Assembly (NCBI GenBank): GCA_965200045.1
Contig: OZ241330.1
Coordinates: 558,001-622,000, forward strand
Direction: 5' to 3'
DNA from: Bin25 sp026709415
GTDB lineage: Bacteria; Bacteroidota; Bacteroidia; Flavobacteriales; Flavobacteriaceae
DNA: 64,000 bases
Part shown: piece by piece, positions 37,357 to 47,105 of the stretch
Position numbering within the stretch: position 1 is the first letter of the stretch
How the letters are laid out: each line of letters begins with the position of its first letter
The notes under the pieces: generated by a model
The model's database searches: none
What the model was told of the DNA's origin: nothing
The model's input: only the letters and a program-made list of their open reading frames with translations
Made by a program: the position numbers and the translations under genes

Positions 37357-38889
37357 TTAATCAATTAAATGGGGCGATTTATCTAGTTCTCCCTGTGGAA
37401 TGGGAGCAAAATAATTGGCAGGACTAGTATCTCCCAAAATAGGTCCCACAGGTTCTAATGGTGACCGATTTGCATTTGCTTCAGCAACTCGTTCCATTCT
37501 AGCTAAATCATCCCAACGTTTAAACTCTCCAGCCAATTCCCATTTCCTTTCTGTGTAGGCAAGTTCTGCTAAATCACCAGATGTTAAATCGACAGGTGAA
37601 CTAGAGGTGTTTATATCATGTCCATAAGCTCTTCTACGCACTTTATTTAATGCTTCCCACGCATCACTAGAATTATCTCCAGATCTTGCTGTGGCCTCCG
37701 CATAGTAAAGCAATAAATCTGCATAACGCATACTATAAGTGGTCATGTTGGTAGCGGAGTTAGTGGTACTAATCTCGTCTAAAAAACCAGTTGCTTTTAA
37801 ATATAACGGATGAACTTCATTGACTCCACGTTGATTATCAACTAACTCATCCCATTGAAAGGTATTTCCACGATAAGTTACTTCAGTACGAAAAGTGGCC
37901 TCTCTTCTCGGTCCAGCAGGAAATTCATTAAACAAAGTGTATTCTGGAAATACTTCGGCCCAACCTCTTACAGGCCAAGGATAACCCAATCTACCAGTAT
38001 GTCTATTGGAATAACGACCACTTAAAGTAGCATTGTGAGCTACCCCAAAAACAATCTCAGAATTAAATCGATTTTCATCTGAGATTGACCATAAAGTCAT
38101 CATATCGGGAACAAGTGCAAAACCATGTGTCGAAGAGTTATCAATAACAGCTTTAGCACTAGTGGCCGCCATGGCATATTTAGAGGTGTCTTTTAAAGGC
38201 CAACCTGCCCAATGCATATATAACTTAGCCAAGTATGCTCTTGCCGATCCATTATTAGGACGTATCGCAGCGGGAACGCCTGGGTATTTATCTGGTAACA
38301 AACTCTCAGCCATTAAAAAATCACTTTCAACTTGATTGTAGATTTCTAATATTTCAGATTTAGGTAATTCCAAATTATCCGTAATGTTGTTATCTAACGG
38401 CATGGGCACTCTACCAAAAGTTCTGGTCAAATGAAAATAGCAAAAAGCTCTTATAAAATAAGCTTCCCCAATGAAATAATTGGTCGTCTCATCTGTCCCC
38501 TCTATATTTTCTCTGTTGGCAATAATGTTGTTTGCTTCATTGATCGTTGTATAAAAAGGATTGTAGCTTAAAAACAGCCTGGAAGAGACGGAACTCAGTA
38601 CCATTTGATCAGAATCTCGATATCCTTGTTTATTCCATGCGCTATGCGCTGTAAGGTCATCCGCTCCATAAGCTCTTATCCAACAAAACCCCCATTGATT
38701 AGCCGCAGTAAATTGCCTATACATACCAGCAACGGCTGCTTCTAATGCCGGATTAGAGTTAAGAGAGCCAGGATCTAATCTTGCCTCGGTTGGGTTTTCT
38801 TCTTCTAAAGTACAGTTGATACAAAAAGAAATGAAACTAACTAAAGTGACTAGAGCAAGAAGACTTTTTGTGAATATTTTAATTTTCAT
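37357..38889 (-). CDS. SusD-like glycan-binding lipoprotein
   Basis: A 510-residue lipoprotein with signal peptide ending FCINC. It has the SusD features: an N-terminal tetratricopeptide-like helical scaffold (YNPFYTTINEANNIIANRE, GEAYFIRAFCYFHLTRTFG) and C-terminal RYADLLLYYAEA with ERKWELAGEFKRWDDL. SusD proteins sit on the cell surface and deliver oligosaccharides to the TonB-dependent SusC partner. SusC is immediately upstream (37-base gap) and the PL8 lyase downstream. Confidence 0.93.
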   Translation of the reverse strand: MKIKIFTKSLLALVTLVSFISFCINCTLEEENPTEARLDPGSLNSNPALEAAVAGMYRQFTAANQWGFCWIRAYGADDLTAHSAWNKQGYRDSDQMVLSSVSSRLFLSYNPFYTTINEANNIIANRENIEGTDETTNYFIGEAYFIRAFCYFHLTRTFGRVPMPLDNNITDNLELPKSEILEIYNQVESDFLMAESLLPDKYPGVPAAIRPNNGSARAYLAKLYMHWAGWPLKDTSKYAMAATSAKAVIDNSSTHGFALVPDMMTLWSISDENRFNSEIVFGVAHNATLSGRYSNRHTGRLGYPWPVRGWAEVFPEYTLFNEFPAGPRREATFRTEVTYRGNTFQWDELVDNQRGVNEVHPLYLKATGFLDEISTTNSATNMTTYSMRYADLLLYYAEATARSGDNSSDAWEALNKVRRRAYGHDINTSSSPVDLTSGDLAELAYTERKWELAGEFKRWDDLARMERVAEANANRSPLEPVGPILGDTSPANYFAPIPQGELDKSPHLID

Positions 38890-38926
38890 GACACTAATTT
38901 TTTAACGTGAATAATTTGTTTTTAGA

Positions 38927-41848
38927 TTAAAAAGTGACATTTAATCCGAATGTAAAATTTCTGGTGTTTGGATTTGCTCCGTAATCAATAGATGAAGCTG
39001 TCCCAGAAGATACATTTGTAGAGCTTGCCTCAGGGTCATATCCTTCATAATCTGATATCGTCAATAAATTTTGAGCACTGGCATAGATTCTAATGGTATT
39101 AATAAAACCACGAGCATCAATATTGTATCCTAAAGCTAAATTGCTCAATCTAATGAAATCGCCTTTTTCTACAAATCTCGTTGAGTTAACAAAAAGATCG
39201 CCTCCTGCAGGGATATTTGTTTGATTTTCAGGTGTCCATCTATTTCGATACTCACCATAAGTGGGCCCTCCTTGAATTCCTCCTGATAAAGAAACTTTCC
39301 CTCTAGTAAAGTTCATAACATCGAAACCATGAACCCCTCTTAATAGAAAATTCAAATCAAATTTTCCAAAAACAAAGGTGTTATTGATGGCCCATGTATG
39401 TTTCGGAACCCCATTACCGATTACGTCCAATACGATTCCATCATCATCATGCAAGTATCTAGCATCTCCAGGCGTTCCACCAAGATCTCCTATTTGATAA
39501 GCTCCTAAAGCGGTCGCCCCAAAAAATTGACCTAAAGGAGCTCCTACTTTCACTTGAACATAAGCTCCAGTAGTGTTTGAAATATTACCAACGGGAAATA
39601 TAAAAAGTTCATCAACGCCATTAGATAATGATTTCACCTCACTTTCATTAAAAGAGTAGTTGGCATTAATATTCCAATCAAAATCATCTGTTTTTATTGG
39701 TGTTATGTTAAAATCAACTTCCCAGCCACCATTAAAAACTTCTCCTATATTCTGAGTTATCGTCCCTCCACCTAAAAAATCCGAAATAGGAACATCTAAT
39801 AATAAATCAACGGTATTCTTCCAATATTTATTTAATGAGAGGGATGCTTTTCCATTGAAGAAAGTGGCATCTAAACCAATATTCGTTTGTTTCGTGGTCT
39901 CCCATGTCAGATCAGGATTGCCTAAATTTCCACCTGTTAAACCAATTCCACTTGATTCGGTTGTTCCGTTTAGGGGATAATTACTTCCTGTAGAAAGAGT
40001 ACTAAATGTTGAAAAAGGTGGAATGGCCTGATTCCCAACTTCACCGTATCCAGCTCGTATTTTTAGAGATTGTATTCGATTGTTGAACAAATCTCTAAAT
40101 TGGTATGCTACGGCCCCTGAAGGGAATACACCGACCCTGTTCCCAGATCGAAATCGTGATGAAATGTCTGTCCTGATGGTGCCAGTCAAATATAATTTTC
40201 TATCAAAATTATAATCCGCCCTACCCATATAGGATTGAATATGAAACTTCGATAAATTGGAATTCACTCTCGGTTGTGTCCCCAAGTTTAACGAATAGAA
40301 GTTTGCAGGAAGTGAGAACTCACCTCCATTAGCCGTGATACTTTTTGACACGCTTTTTTGATTTTCAAAAAGCCCCGTCACTTTCAGATTGTGAAGGTTA
40401 AAACTTTTCGTCCAAGTCAAGATATTACTATTTTGAATCGTCGTCAAATGATTGGCGGATCCTCCACCAGAAGCCCCTGTAATATTCCCTAAAGCGGTTC
40501 CTGCAGGCACCCCATTATACCGTTCTCTAATTCGACCACGATATATCAGGCCTCCAAAGACGGTTAAGTTTAAATTTGGAGTGATATCATAAGAAAGGTT
40601 CAAATTGGTATGAACCGCTGGTGTGGTAAAATAATCTTCAGACTCAAGTCTTTGAGCGATAGGGTTGATTAATGAACTACCACCACCTAAGAAATTATAA
40701 TTCCCATCGGAATCCTTTACTGGGATAGTCGGATCCCAACCGACAATACCGACAATACCGCCTCTTGCATCAGGAGAAGATCTGATTCCACCACTTATTA
40801 TATTAAGAGATTGATCATGAACTCCGTTGATATTTAATTGTACCGACAAGTTATCATTAAATTCAAGATCCAAATTAGATCTTAAAGAATATCTGGTGTA
40901 ATCTGAATTAATGGTTGTTCCAGATTGGTCTAAAACATTTCCTGAAACGAAATACCCCACTTTATTTTCTTTGCCACTAATGGATAGTTGTAAGTTCGTT
41001 GTATAACCCGTCGTGAAAAATTCGTCTTGATAATCAGCTCCTCCATCCATGACATCAACATTGTTTATAGTCGCAAACTCTTGAGGAGACAATAAATCCA
41101 ATTTTTTTGAAATGGAAGACACAGAAGTAAAAGCATCAACAGTTATGGTCGGTTCTCCTTGACCACGCTTGGTTGTCACTAATACAACCCCATTGGCTCC
41201 TCGTGAACCATAGATTGCCGTCGCAGAGGCATCTTTTAAAATTTCCATTGAAGCGATATCATTCGTGTTTAGTAATTTTAAATCGGCTCCGATAACACCA
41301 TCTATAACAATTAATGGCTGATTACTTCCATTAATCGAATTAGCCCCTCGAACTCTGATTTTAACATCTGCTCCCGGAGCCCCTGAATTCTTGCTTACCT
41401 GCACCCCAGATGCACGCCCTTGTAGGGCATCTTCGACGCGAAATATCGGTTGCTTTTCAAAATCACGTGGGCCAACACTAGAAACGGCTCCTGTTAAGTC
41501 ACTCTTTAAGGAGGTCCCATAACCAACGACAACGACAGCATCAAGTTGTAATAAATCGGTTTCTAAGGATACATCGATGGATGATAATATTCCTGTTGAA
41601 ACTTCTTTCGTTTTAAATCCAACATAACTGAACACCAATACATCACTTGATGTCGCTTCAATAGAATAACTTCCATCAAAATCTGATTGGGTACCGGTAT
41701 TCGTCCCTTTTACCAAAATACTGACTCCTGGTAATGGCGAATTTTTGTCATCGGTGACCGTACCGGTTACTGTTTTTGTTTGAGCCACCATCATGTTTAT
41801 AGCGAACAAAAACGGAAAAAACAAAAAATAGTAGTTCATTCTTTTCAT
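38927..41848 (-). CDS. SusC-like TonB-dependent transporter
   Basis: A 973-residue outer-membrane transporter. After the signal peptide there is a carboxypeptidase-like domain (KTVTGTVTDDKNSPLPGVSI), a plug domain (VVVVGYGTSLKSDLTGAVSS, RIRGANSINGSNQPLIVIDG) and a long beta barrel ending NFTFGLNVTF. It imports oligosaccharides with energy from TonB. With its SusD and the flanking lyases it forms a glycosaminoglycan-type PUL. No PUL regulator (hybrid two-component, ECF or AraC) is seen nearby. Confidence 0.95.
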   Translation of the reverse strand: MKRMNYYFLFFPFLFAINMMVAQTKTVTGTVTDDKNSPLPGVSILVKGTNTGTQSDFDGSYSIEATSSDVLVFSYVGFKTKEVSTGILSSIDVSLETDLLQLDAVVVVGYGTSLKSDLTGAVSSVGPRDFEKQPIFRVEDALQGRASGVQVSKNSGAPGADVKIRVRGANSINGSNQPLIVIDGVIGADLKLLNTNDIASMEILKDASATAIYGSRGANGVVLVTTKRGQGEPTITVDAFTSVSSISKKLDLLSPQEFATINNVDVMDGGADYQDEFFTTGYTTNLQLSISGKENKVGYFVSGNVLDQSGTTINSDYTRYSLRSNLDLEFNDNLSVQLNINGVHDQSLNIISGGIRSSPDARGGIVGIVGWDPTIPVKDSDGNYNFLGGGSSLINPIAQRLESEDYFTTPAVHTNLNLSYDITPNLNLTVFGGLIYRGRIRERYNGVPAGTALGNITGASGGGSANHLTTIQNSNILTWTKSFNLHNLKVTGLFENQKSVSKSITANGGEFSLPANFYSLNLGTQPRVNSNLSKFHIQSYMGRADYNFDRKLYLTGTIRTDISSRFRSGNRVGVFPSGAVAYQFRDLFNNRIQSLKIRAGYGEVGNQAIPPFSTFSTLSTGSNYPLNGTTESSGIGLTGGNLGNPDLTWETTKQTNIGLDATFFNGKASLSLNKYWKNTVDLLLDVPISDFLGGGTITQNIGEVFNGGWEVDFNITPIKTDDFDWNINANYSFNESEVKSLSNGVDELFIFPVGNISNTTGAYVQVKVGAPLGQFFGATALGAYQIGDLGGTPGDARYLHDDDGIVLDVIGNGVPKHTWAINNTFVFGKFDLNFLLRGVHGFDVMNFTRGKVSLSGGIQGGPTYGEYRNRWTPENQTNIPAGGDLFVNSTRFVEKGDFIRLSNLALGYNIDARGFINTIRIYASAQNLLTISDYEGYDPEASSTNVSSGTASSIDYGANPNTRNFTFGLNVTF

Positions 41849-42175
41849 GTTTAACTGATTTAATTAGTGATTAGTCTTAATAAATATAACATGGATACTA
41901 ATTACAACAAGTGTAATTGGCTAACTAGAAAACGAATGGGGGTTAACAATTCTATTTAAGGGGGCAAGCTGTTCAATGACTAAATAATCTATCTACTAAT
42001 GAGTAAAACCTTGGTATTATAATAACTTTGGGGTACACAACACATATCAGAAGATTAAGATAGCATATAAGTGTGTCAACTCTTGCATTCCCACCTGAAC
42101 CCCTCAAACATAAAAGGATTCTTGATTCGTTCGCTATAATGCTCTCTTGAAAAAATCTTTCAACAAAAGATTGAA
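41849..42175. promoter_or_regulatory. Divergent promoter region of the PUL
   Basis: About 327 bases between the minus-strand SusC operon and the plus-strand lyase operon. On the minus strand TATATTTA occurs about 40 bases before the SusC start, with TTG boxes further upstream; this is a possible promoter. The G-rich motif ATTTAAGGGGGCAA (41954-41967) is also found in similar form upstream of the second SusC gene. Confidence 0.4.
41954..41967 (-). promoter_or_regulatory. Candidate shared PUL operator, copy 1
   Basis: ATTTAAGGGGGCAA, about 106 bases upstream of SusC. A near copy, ATTTAGGGGGACAA, lies at 59345-59358 upstream of the other SusC. Only two copies were noticed. Confidence 0.3.
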
Positions 42176-45100
42176 ATGATCTCAAAGTATAACGTCACAT
42201 TAAACCGGATGACCAATGGAGGTCTTAAAATACCATTATTTCTTAAAATAGAAATATGGTACCCTTATTTGCTATTGTTTTGCACTGGAGTTATAGCTCA
42301 AAACCCAATGGTTGAATCTTTTGAAGATTCGACAATATTGGAAAAATATGATCAAACGGATCGTAGTTTTCTAAGCCTTAGTTCTAGTCATTACCAATTT
42401 GGTCAGCAGTCATTATCATGGGAATGGAATGAAAAGCAAAGTGCTTTCGGAACCGCTCATTTCAAAATCAATAATAAAGATTTAAATTCTTTAGCATACA
42501 GTCAAATATTTCCAGTAAGCCCAGTTATCGTGCTTTCGATCTATAATGAAACGCCTCAAAAAGGGACAATCACAATATTATTTCAAAAAGAAGGCCTCAA
42601 TAAAGCCTGGTTTTCGTTACCATTACAATTTAAAGGTTGGCGCACCATACGGGTTCCGTTTTTTGAAATGGAAGGTGATGTTCCTAAGATGTCGGAGCCT
42701 ATGGAATACGACTATTTTAAGGTCATCGCCAATACGAGCAAAGGAAAACTCTTCTTTGATGATATTGTTTTTTTACAAAATATGGATAATCGTCACCCTT
42801 ATCCCGATCTCATGGTACCCTTTATCAAAAAAAATCAAATAAAAAACGCCAACCATTGGATGCCTTTGGTTGAGAATTTAAAAAGGCTAGAAGAAATTCG
42901 AGAACAAAAAATAAGGATAGAAGAGGTAAGAGATTTAAATATCATTAAGAATCGAATCAATGAAAGTTTATTTTTCAAAGAGAACTCAAATGCTTATGAA
43001 GAGGCTCTATTGGACTTTCAATCGTTAGGTATAAGCACTCAGGATGAATATCCATTAGGTCCCCCGCTAACGCATAATCAACATGAAGTCTATTTTGATT
43101 CTATTCAACAAGGCCCAAAATCACACAATAATATAAGAGATTTTGGGAAAACTCTTCAAAAGGTAGCCAATGCGTTTGTTCGTTGTAAAGATTCTATCAA
43201 AAAAAATGAACTTGAGAGCAAGTTCATATTAGCGAGCCGCTATTTTTTAGACCAAGGATGGCAAAAGGGAGTGTCGGGTGGTACCCGTCATCATATTGGT
43301 TATAGCACGCGAGAACTGACTAGAGCATTTTACATGATGAGGGAATCCCTGCTTAACGTGGGGCTTCTGGAAGAAACAGGACAAAGTTTGCAATGGCTAA
43401 ATAATTTGGGAAAAATATTAGGGGATGAAAAAGAATTTAATGTCAACATCGATTATTTAAACACTCAATCTTATTATCATCTTTTAACAATTTATCTTGT
43501 AAATAGCACAAACAAACAAGTGGCGTTGTTAAAGGCGTTTTCTAATTATCTGTCTGTTATTCTTTCCCAGGAAGATAAAGAAGGGGGATTCAAACCAGAT
43601 GGCACCTCGTGGCATCATAGTGGTCATTATCCAGCGTATGGTATGGGGGGCTTTTTAGGTACTTCTGAGGTGATCCATAAATTATCCGGAACCATTTTTC
43701 GTATCGAAGGCCCTGGTTTTGAAAATTTCAAAAAAGCCCTATTAACGACTACCGAATACAGTCAAACCTATGATTGGGGATTTGGCAACTCAGGACGCCA
43801 TCCTTTAGAGTCTTCATATGGGGGCAACAGTATCAAACCATTGAAGAGAGCCTTTTGGCAAATGGCCCATTCAGGGACTCATTCAGAAATTGAGAACATT
43901 GACAGAGATATTGCGGCTGCTTATATTCGTCTTTGGGGTGATAAGGATACGGTATCTGCAAAAAAGTTTAAAAAATTAGGTGTTCACCCTCAAATACTAC
44001 CTGGGTACAAAGTATTGCCATATGCTGCAACGGCCATTCATAGAAGAAATAACTGGGCTGCTATTATAAAAGGTTACAACAAATACGTCTGGTCTTCAGA
44101 AATCTATTCGAACTCTAATCGCTATGGCAGATATCAATCGAACGGCACCATAGAGCTTTTGAATGAGACAGGAGAAGTCGGAAGCGGTATCGTTCAGCAT
44201 GGATGGGATTGGAATAGATATCCAGGAGCGACAATCATATATTATCCTTTGGAAGAATTGGAAACAGAAAAATCATTACTTATGTTTCTTTCAAATGAAT
44301 CTTTTGCTGGTGCTGCTCGGCTAGGTAGAAATGGCGTTTTCGGCATGAAATTAAATGAAAGTACGGGTACTAATGCAGATGGACATATAGCTGATAGGAC
44401 AATTACATTTCCCGGAAAATTAAAGGCCAAAAAATCAGTGTTCTCATTTGGGAATAAACTTATCTGTATCGGTACGGATATTTCAAGTGTTGATTCGACA
44501 CATCCTGTGCAAACCAACTTATTTCAAACGTATCTTAAATCACCTACAATGCCCTTTTATTTAGATGGATATGGTAAAGTAGATGAATTTCCATTTAGCT
44601 CTAATACAGGAAATTGGATAGTAGACCCATATGGTAATGGATATCATATTCTATCCGGAAGTATGTCCGTTCACAGAAAATCACAACACTCCTATCATAA
44701 TAAATATTCAGTACGTACTGGAGCAATCCATGGTGGACCAAGAGGCGCTGGATTCAAAGAAACACAAGGTAATTTTTCAACGGCATGGCTTGATCATGGC
44801 TTCGCTCCAAAACAGGGCAAATATGCGTATGTGATATATCCTTTTTTGTCAAAAAAAGATCAAGGAGAGTTTGAGAATAAGGCAAACAATGATGAATCAT
44901 ATCATATTCTTAGAGCTGATGGTACCGCTCATATTGTCATGGACATACCATCAGCTACCACGGGGTATGTGATTTTTGAAACCGATAAAAATTTAGATGA
45001 TAAAATCATAAAAAAAGTATCTTCTCCCGCGATTATGATGCTTAAAGAGCATACCTCAGAAAATATTACCTTAAACATAGTTCAACCTGATCTTCATTTT

Positions 45101-45289
45101 CCAATAAACAACAATAAGAATGGTTTTACCAATTATAGTCTACCAGTTAAAATCACACTTATTTTAAAGGGAAAATGGAATCTTGACAACATTGATGGAA
45201 CAAAAGTCATCCATCATTCAAATGAGGAAACAATAGTAACCGTAGAATGTCAACATGGTTTTTCCAATGTTTTAGATTTAAAAAAATGA
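42176..45289 (+). CDS. Chondroitinase ABC-like polysaccharide lyase (PL8)
   Basis: About 1037 residues, with a hydrophobic export signal (residues 30-42, end CTGVIAQ); an ATG at 42209 may be the true start. The N-terminal 200 residues are a jelly-roll domain of the Lyase_N type (QFGQQSLSWEWNEKQSAF, FDDIVFL). The catalytic toroid follows, with GGFKPDGTSWHHSGHYPAYG near 470-489 (catalytic His and Tyr) and FGNSGRHPLESS, which supplies Arg. C-terminal beta domains follow. This is the layout of chondroitin sulfate ABC lyases, which degrade chondroitin and dermatan sulfate and hyaluronan. It starts the plus-strand operon of the PUL; its stop overlaps the next start (ATGA). Confidence 0.87.
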   Translation: MISKYNVTLNRMTNGGLKIPLFLKIEIWYPYLLLFCTGVIAQNPMVESFEDSTILEKYDQTDRSFLSLSSSHYQFGQQSLSWEWNEKQSAFGTAHFKINNKDLNSLAYSQIFPVSPVIVLSIYNETPQKGTITILFQKEGLNKAWFSLPLQFKGWRTIRVPFFEMEGDVPKMSEPMEYDYFKVIANTSKGKLFFDDIVFLQNMDNRHPYPDLMVPFIKKNQIKNANHWMPLVENLKRLEEIREQKIRIEEVRDLNIIKNRINESLFFKENSNAYEEALLDFQSLGISTQDEYPLGPPLTHNQHEVYFDSIQQGPKSHNNIRDFGKTLQKVANAFVRCKDSIKKNELESKFILASRYFLDQGWQKGVSGGTRHHIGYSTRELTRAFYMMRESLLNVGLLEETGQSLQWLNNLGKILGDEKEFNVNIDYLNTQSYYHLLTIYLVNSTNKQVALLKAFSNYLSVILSQEDKEGGFKPDGTSWHHSGHYPAYGMGGFLGTSEVIHKLSGTIFRIEGPGFENFKKALLTTTEYSQTYDWGFGNSGRHPLESSYGGNSIKPLKRAFWQMAHSGTHSEIENIDRDIAAAYIRLWGDKDTVSAKKFKKLGVHPQILPGYKVLPYAATAIHRRNNWAAIIKGYNKYVWSSEIYSNSNRYGRYQSNGTIELLNETGEVGSGIVQHGWDWNRYPGATIIYYPLEELETEKSLLMFLSNESFAGAARLGRNGVFGMKLNESTGTNADGHIADRTITFPGKLKAKKSVFSFGNKLICIGTDISSVDSTHPVQTNLFQTYLKSPTMPFYLDGYGKVDEFPFSSNTGNWIVDPYGNGYHILSGSMSVHRKSQHSYHNKYSVRTGAIHGGPRGAGFKETQGNFSTAWLDHGFAPKQGKYAYVIYPFLSKKDQGEFENKANNDESYHILRADGTAHIVMDIPSATTGYVIFETDKNLDDKIIKKVSSPAIMMLKEHTSENITLNIVQPDLHFPINNNKNGFTNYSLPVKITLILKGKWNLDNIDGTKVIHHSNEETIVTVECQHGFSNVLDLKK

Positions 45290-45563
45290 ACAAAATCAAA
45301 CAAACAGTCATGTTTTTTTTTATGTTTTTATACTTAAGCCAAAGTATGGCTCAAAACAACATTGCTCCCCAAAAAAAGATGATCAGACGCCATCATCCAA
45401 GGAATTAAAATCAAAACTTGATCCTTCTTCTAATATCGATGCTTTCTTTGACCCTTATGCCAATTCTAAAATGGATGTCCCTTATGAAATCGAAGAGGAT
45501 TATAGCGTACAGATTCATTTAATAAGTGAAAATCATAGGGTTGGTCATTCAATCGATAGCTAA
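45286..45563 (+). pseudogene. Small exported protein, frameshifted at an A-run
   Basis: ATG at 45286 overlaps the stop of the lyase gene. The first frame gives a signal peptide (MNKIKQTVMFFFMFLYLSQS) and stops early at about 45410. In the third frame the reading continues as KDDQTPSSKELKSKL, then ANSKMDVPYEIEEDYS and ENHRVGHSIDS, and stops at 45561-45563. One extra A in the AAAAAAA run would join them, giving about 92 residues. Its place between lyase and sulfatase suggests a small periplasmic PUL protein. The break may be a true mutation, phase variation or a sequencing error. Confidence 0.55.
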
Positions 45564-45564
45564 A

Positions 45565-47094
45565 ATGAACAAGGCGAATCTTGGACTGCTGTTAACCGAA
45601 AAAATCAAGATTCCCTATCTATTAATGATTCCCATTCTTTTTTCGGGGTGTTTGTCCAAAACAAAAAAAGAAGAGGAAGTTGCTAGTACGGAAACAATCC
45701 AACCAAATTTATTAATTGTTTTTCCGGATCAGATGCGTGGACAAGCGATGGGGTTCATGGGGCAAGAACCCATTAAAACACCGAATATAGATCGCTTTGC
45801 AAAAGAAAGTCTCGTTCTTACGGATGCCGTGAGCAATTTTCCCATATGTAGTCCTGCTAGGGCATCTTTGATGAGTGGGAAATATCCCTTTGGGCACAGT
45901 GTGATTCAAAATAATAATAGCTATTCATCTCATTATGGCTATGAACTTGCTGCCTCAGAAAAGTGCTGGTCAGATATTCTAAAGGAAAGAGGATATAGTC
46001 TTGGTTATATTGGAAAATGGCATCTTGATAACCCCTATGCGCCATACATTAAGTCAAGTAATAATGAAGGAAATAAGAAATGGAATGAATGGACGCCACC
46101 AGAAAAACGACATGGATTTGATTATTGGTATGCGTATGGCACCTATGATGATCATCTTAAACCCATGTATTGGACTACTGATGCTGGGCGACATGATTTT
46201 CACTATGTCAATGAGTGGGGGCCAAAAGTAGAAGCAGATAAAGCGATCGCCTATCTTAAAAATGAAAAGGGGGAGCGTATGGATAATGAGCCTTTTGCTC
46301 TAGTCGTTTCCAATAACCCACCTCATGGACCTTATTCCAAAGTGCCGGAGAAGTATAAAAAGATGTATCAAGATATTCCAATGGATCGTCTGACGCAAAG
46401 ACCGAATATTCCCCAAAAAGGGACCAAACATGGAGATTACTATCGTCAACATATCAAGGATTACTACGCCATGATTTCAGGAGTTGATGATCAATTCGGA
46501 AGAATTTTGCAAGCACTTGAGGATACCAGCCTGGCAAAAAACACGATTGTTCTCTTTTTATCGGATCATGGAAACTGCTTGGGTATCCATAATGTCATTT
46601 CTAAAGATTATCATTATGAAGAATCATTCAACATACCTTTTATCATGAGATGGCCAGAAAAAATTAAACCAAAAAAAGATAACTTATTGATTTCCATGCC
46701 TGACATATATCCTACTTTAATGGAAATCATGGGGTTTAAAAACGACATTCCCAAAGATATAGAAGGCGTTAGTTATGCCGCTAACTTTTTGTATGGAAAA
46801 GGAAAACGACCTGAATCTCAGCTCTATATGTATACCCCATATGGTGGACCAGATATGGGAAGAAGAGGGATAAGAACGAATCAATATACCATGATGATGA
46901 GTCGATGGAAGGGGAAACCCGATGAGTTAGAATTATTCGACAATATGAATGATCCGTATCAATTAAATAATATAGGAAATTCAGATACGGTTACTGTAAA
47001 TCTATTAACCCAAAAGTTAAAAAGTTTACTAGAAAAATACAATGATCCTTGGATGAAACATCTCCAATCAGACAAAGTAAGAAATGGATATTAA
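45565..47094 (+). CDS. Sulfatase (type I, formylglycine), lipoprotein
   Basis: About 509 residues from the ATG at 45565, which fits a lipoprotein signal (IPILFSGC); the frame is open from 45526. The catalytic motif CSPARASLMSG (Cys near 95) is the CxPxR site modified to formylglycine. PNLLIVFPDQMRG gives the first metal ligands, and LFLSDHGN the later D and H. GKWHL is also present. The enzyme should remove sulfate from oligosaccharides made by the lyases. The sulfatase subfamily and regiospecificity cannot be assigned by eye. A maturase is not in the window. Confidence 0.93.
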   Translation: MNKANLGLLLTEKIKIPYLLMIPILFSGCLSKTKKEEEVASTETIQPNLLIVFPDQMRGQAMGFMGQEPIKTPNIDRFAKESLVLTDAVSNFPICSPARASLMSGKYPFGHSVIQNNNSYSSHYGYELAASEKCWSDILKERGYSLGYIGKWHLDNPYAPYIKSSNNEGNKKWNEWTPPEKRHGFDYWYAYGTYDDHLKPMYWTTDAGRHDFHYVNEWGPKVEADKAIAYLKNEKGERMDNEPFALVVSNNPPHGPYSKVPEKYKKMYQDIPMDRLTQRPNIPQKGTKHGDYYRQHIKDYYAMISGVDDQFGRILQALEDTSLAKNTIVLFLSDHGNCLGIHNVISKDYHYEESFNIPFIMRWPEKIKPKKDNLLISMPDIYPTLMEIMGFKNDIPKDIEGVSYAANFLYGKGKRPESQLYMYTPYGGPDMGRRGIRTNQYTMMMSRWKGKPDELELFDNMNDPYQLNNIGNSDTVTVNLLTQKLKSLLEKYNDPWMKHLQSDKVRNGY

Positions 47095-47105
47095 AAATCC
47101 TTAAA

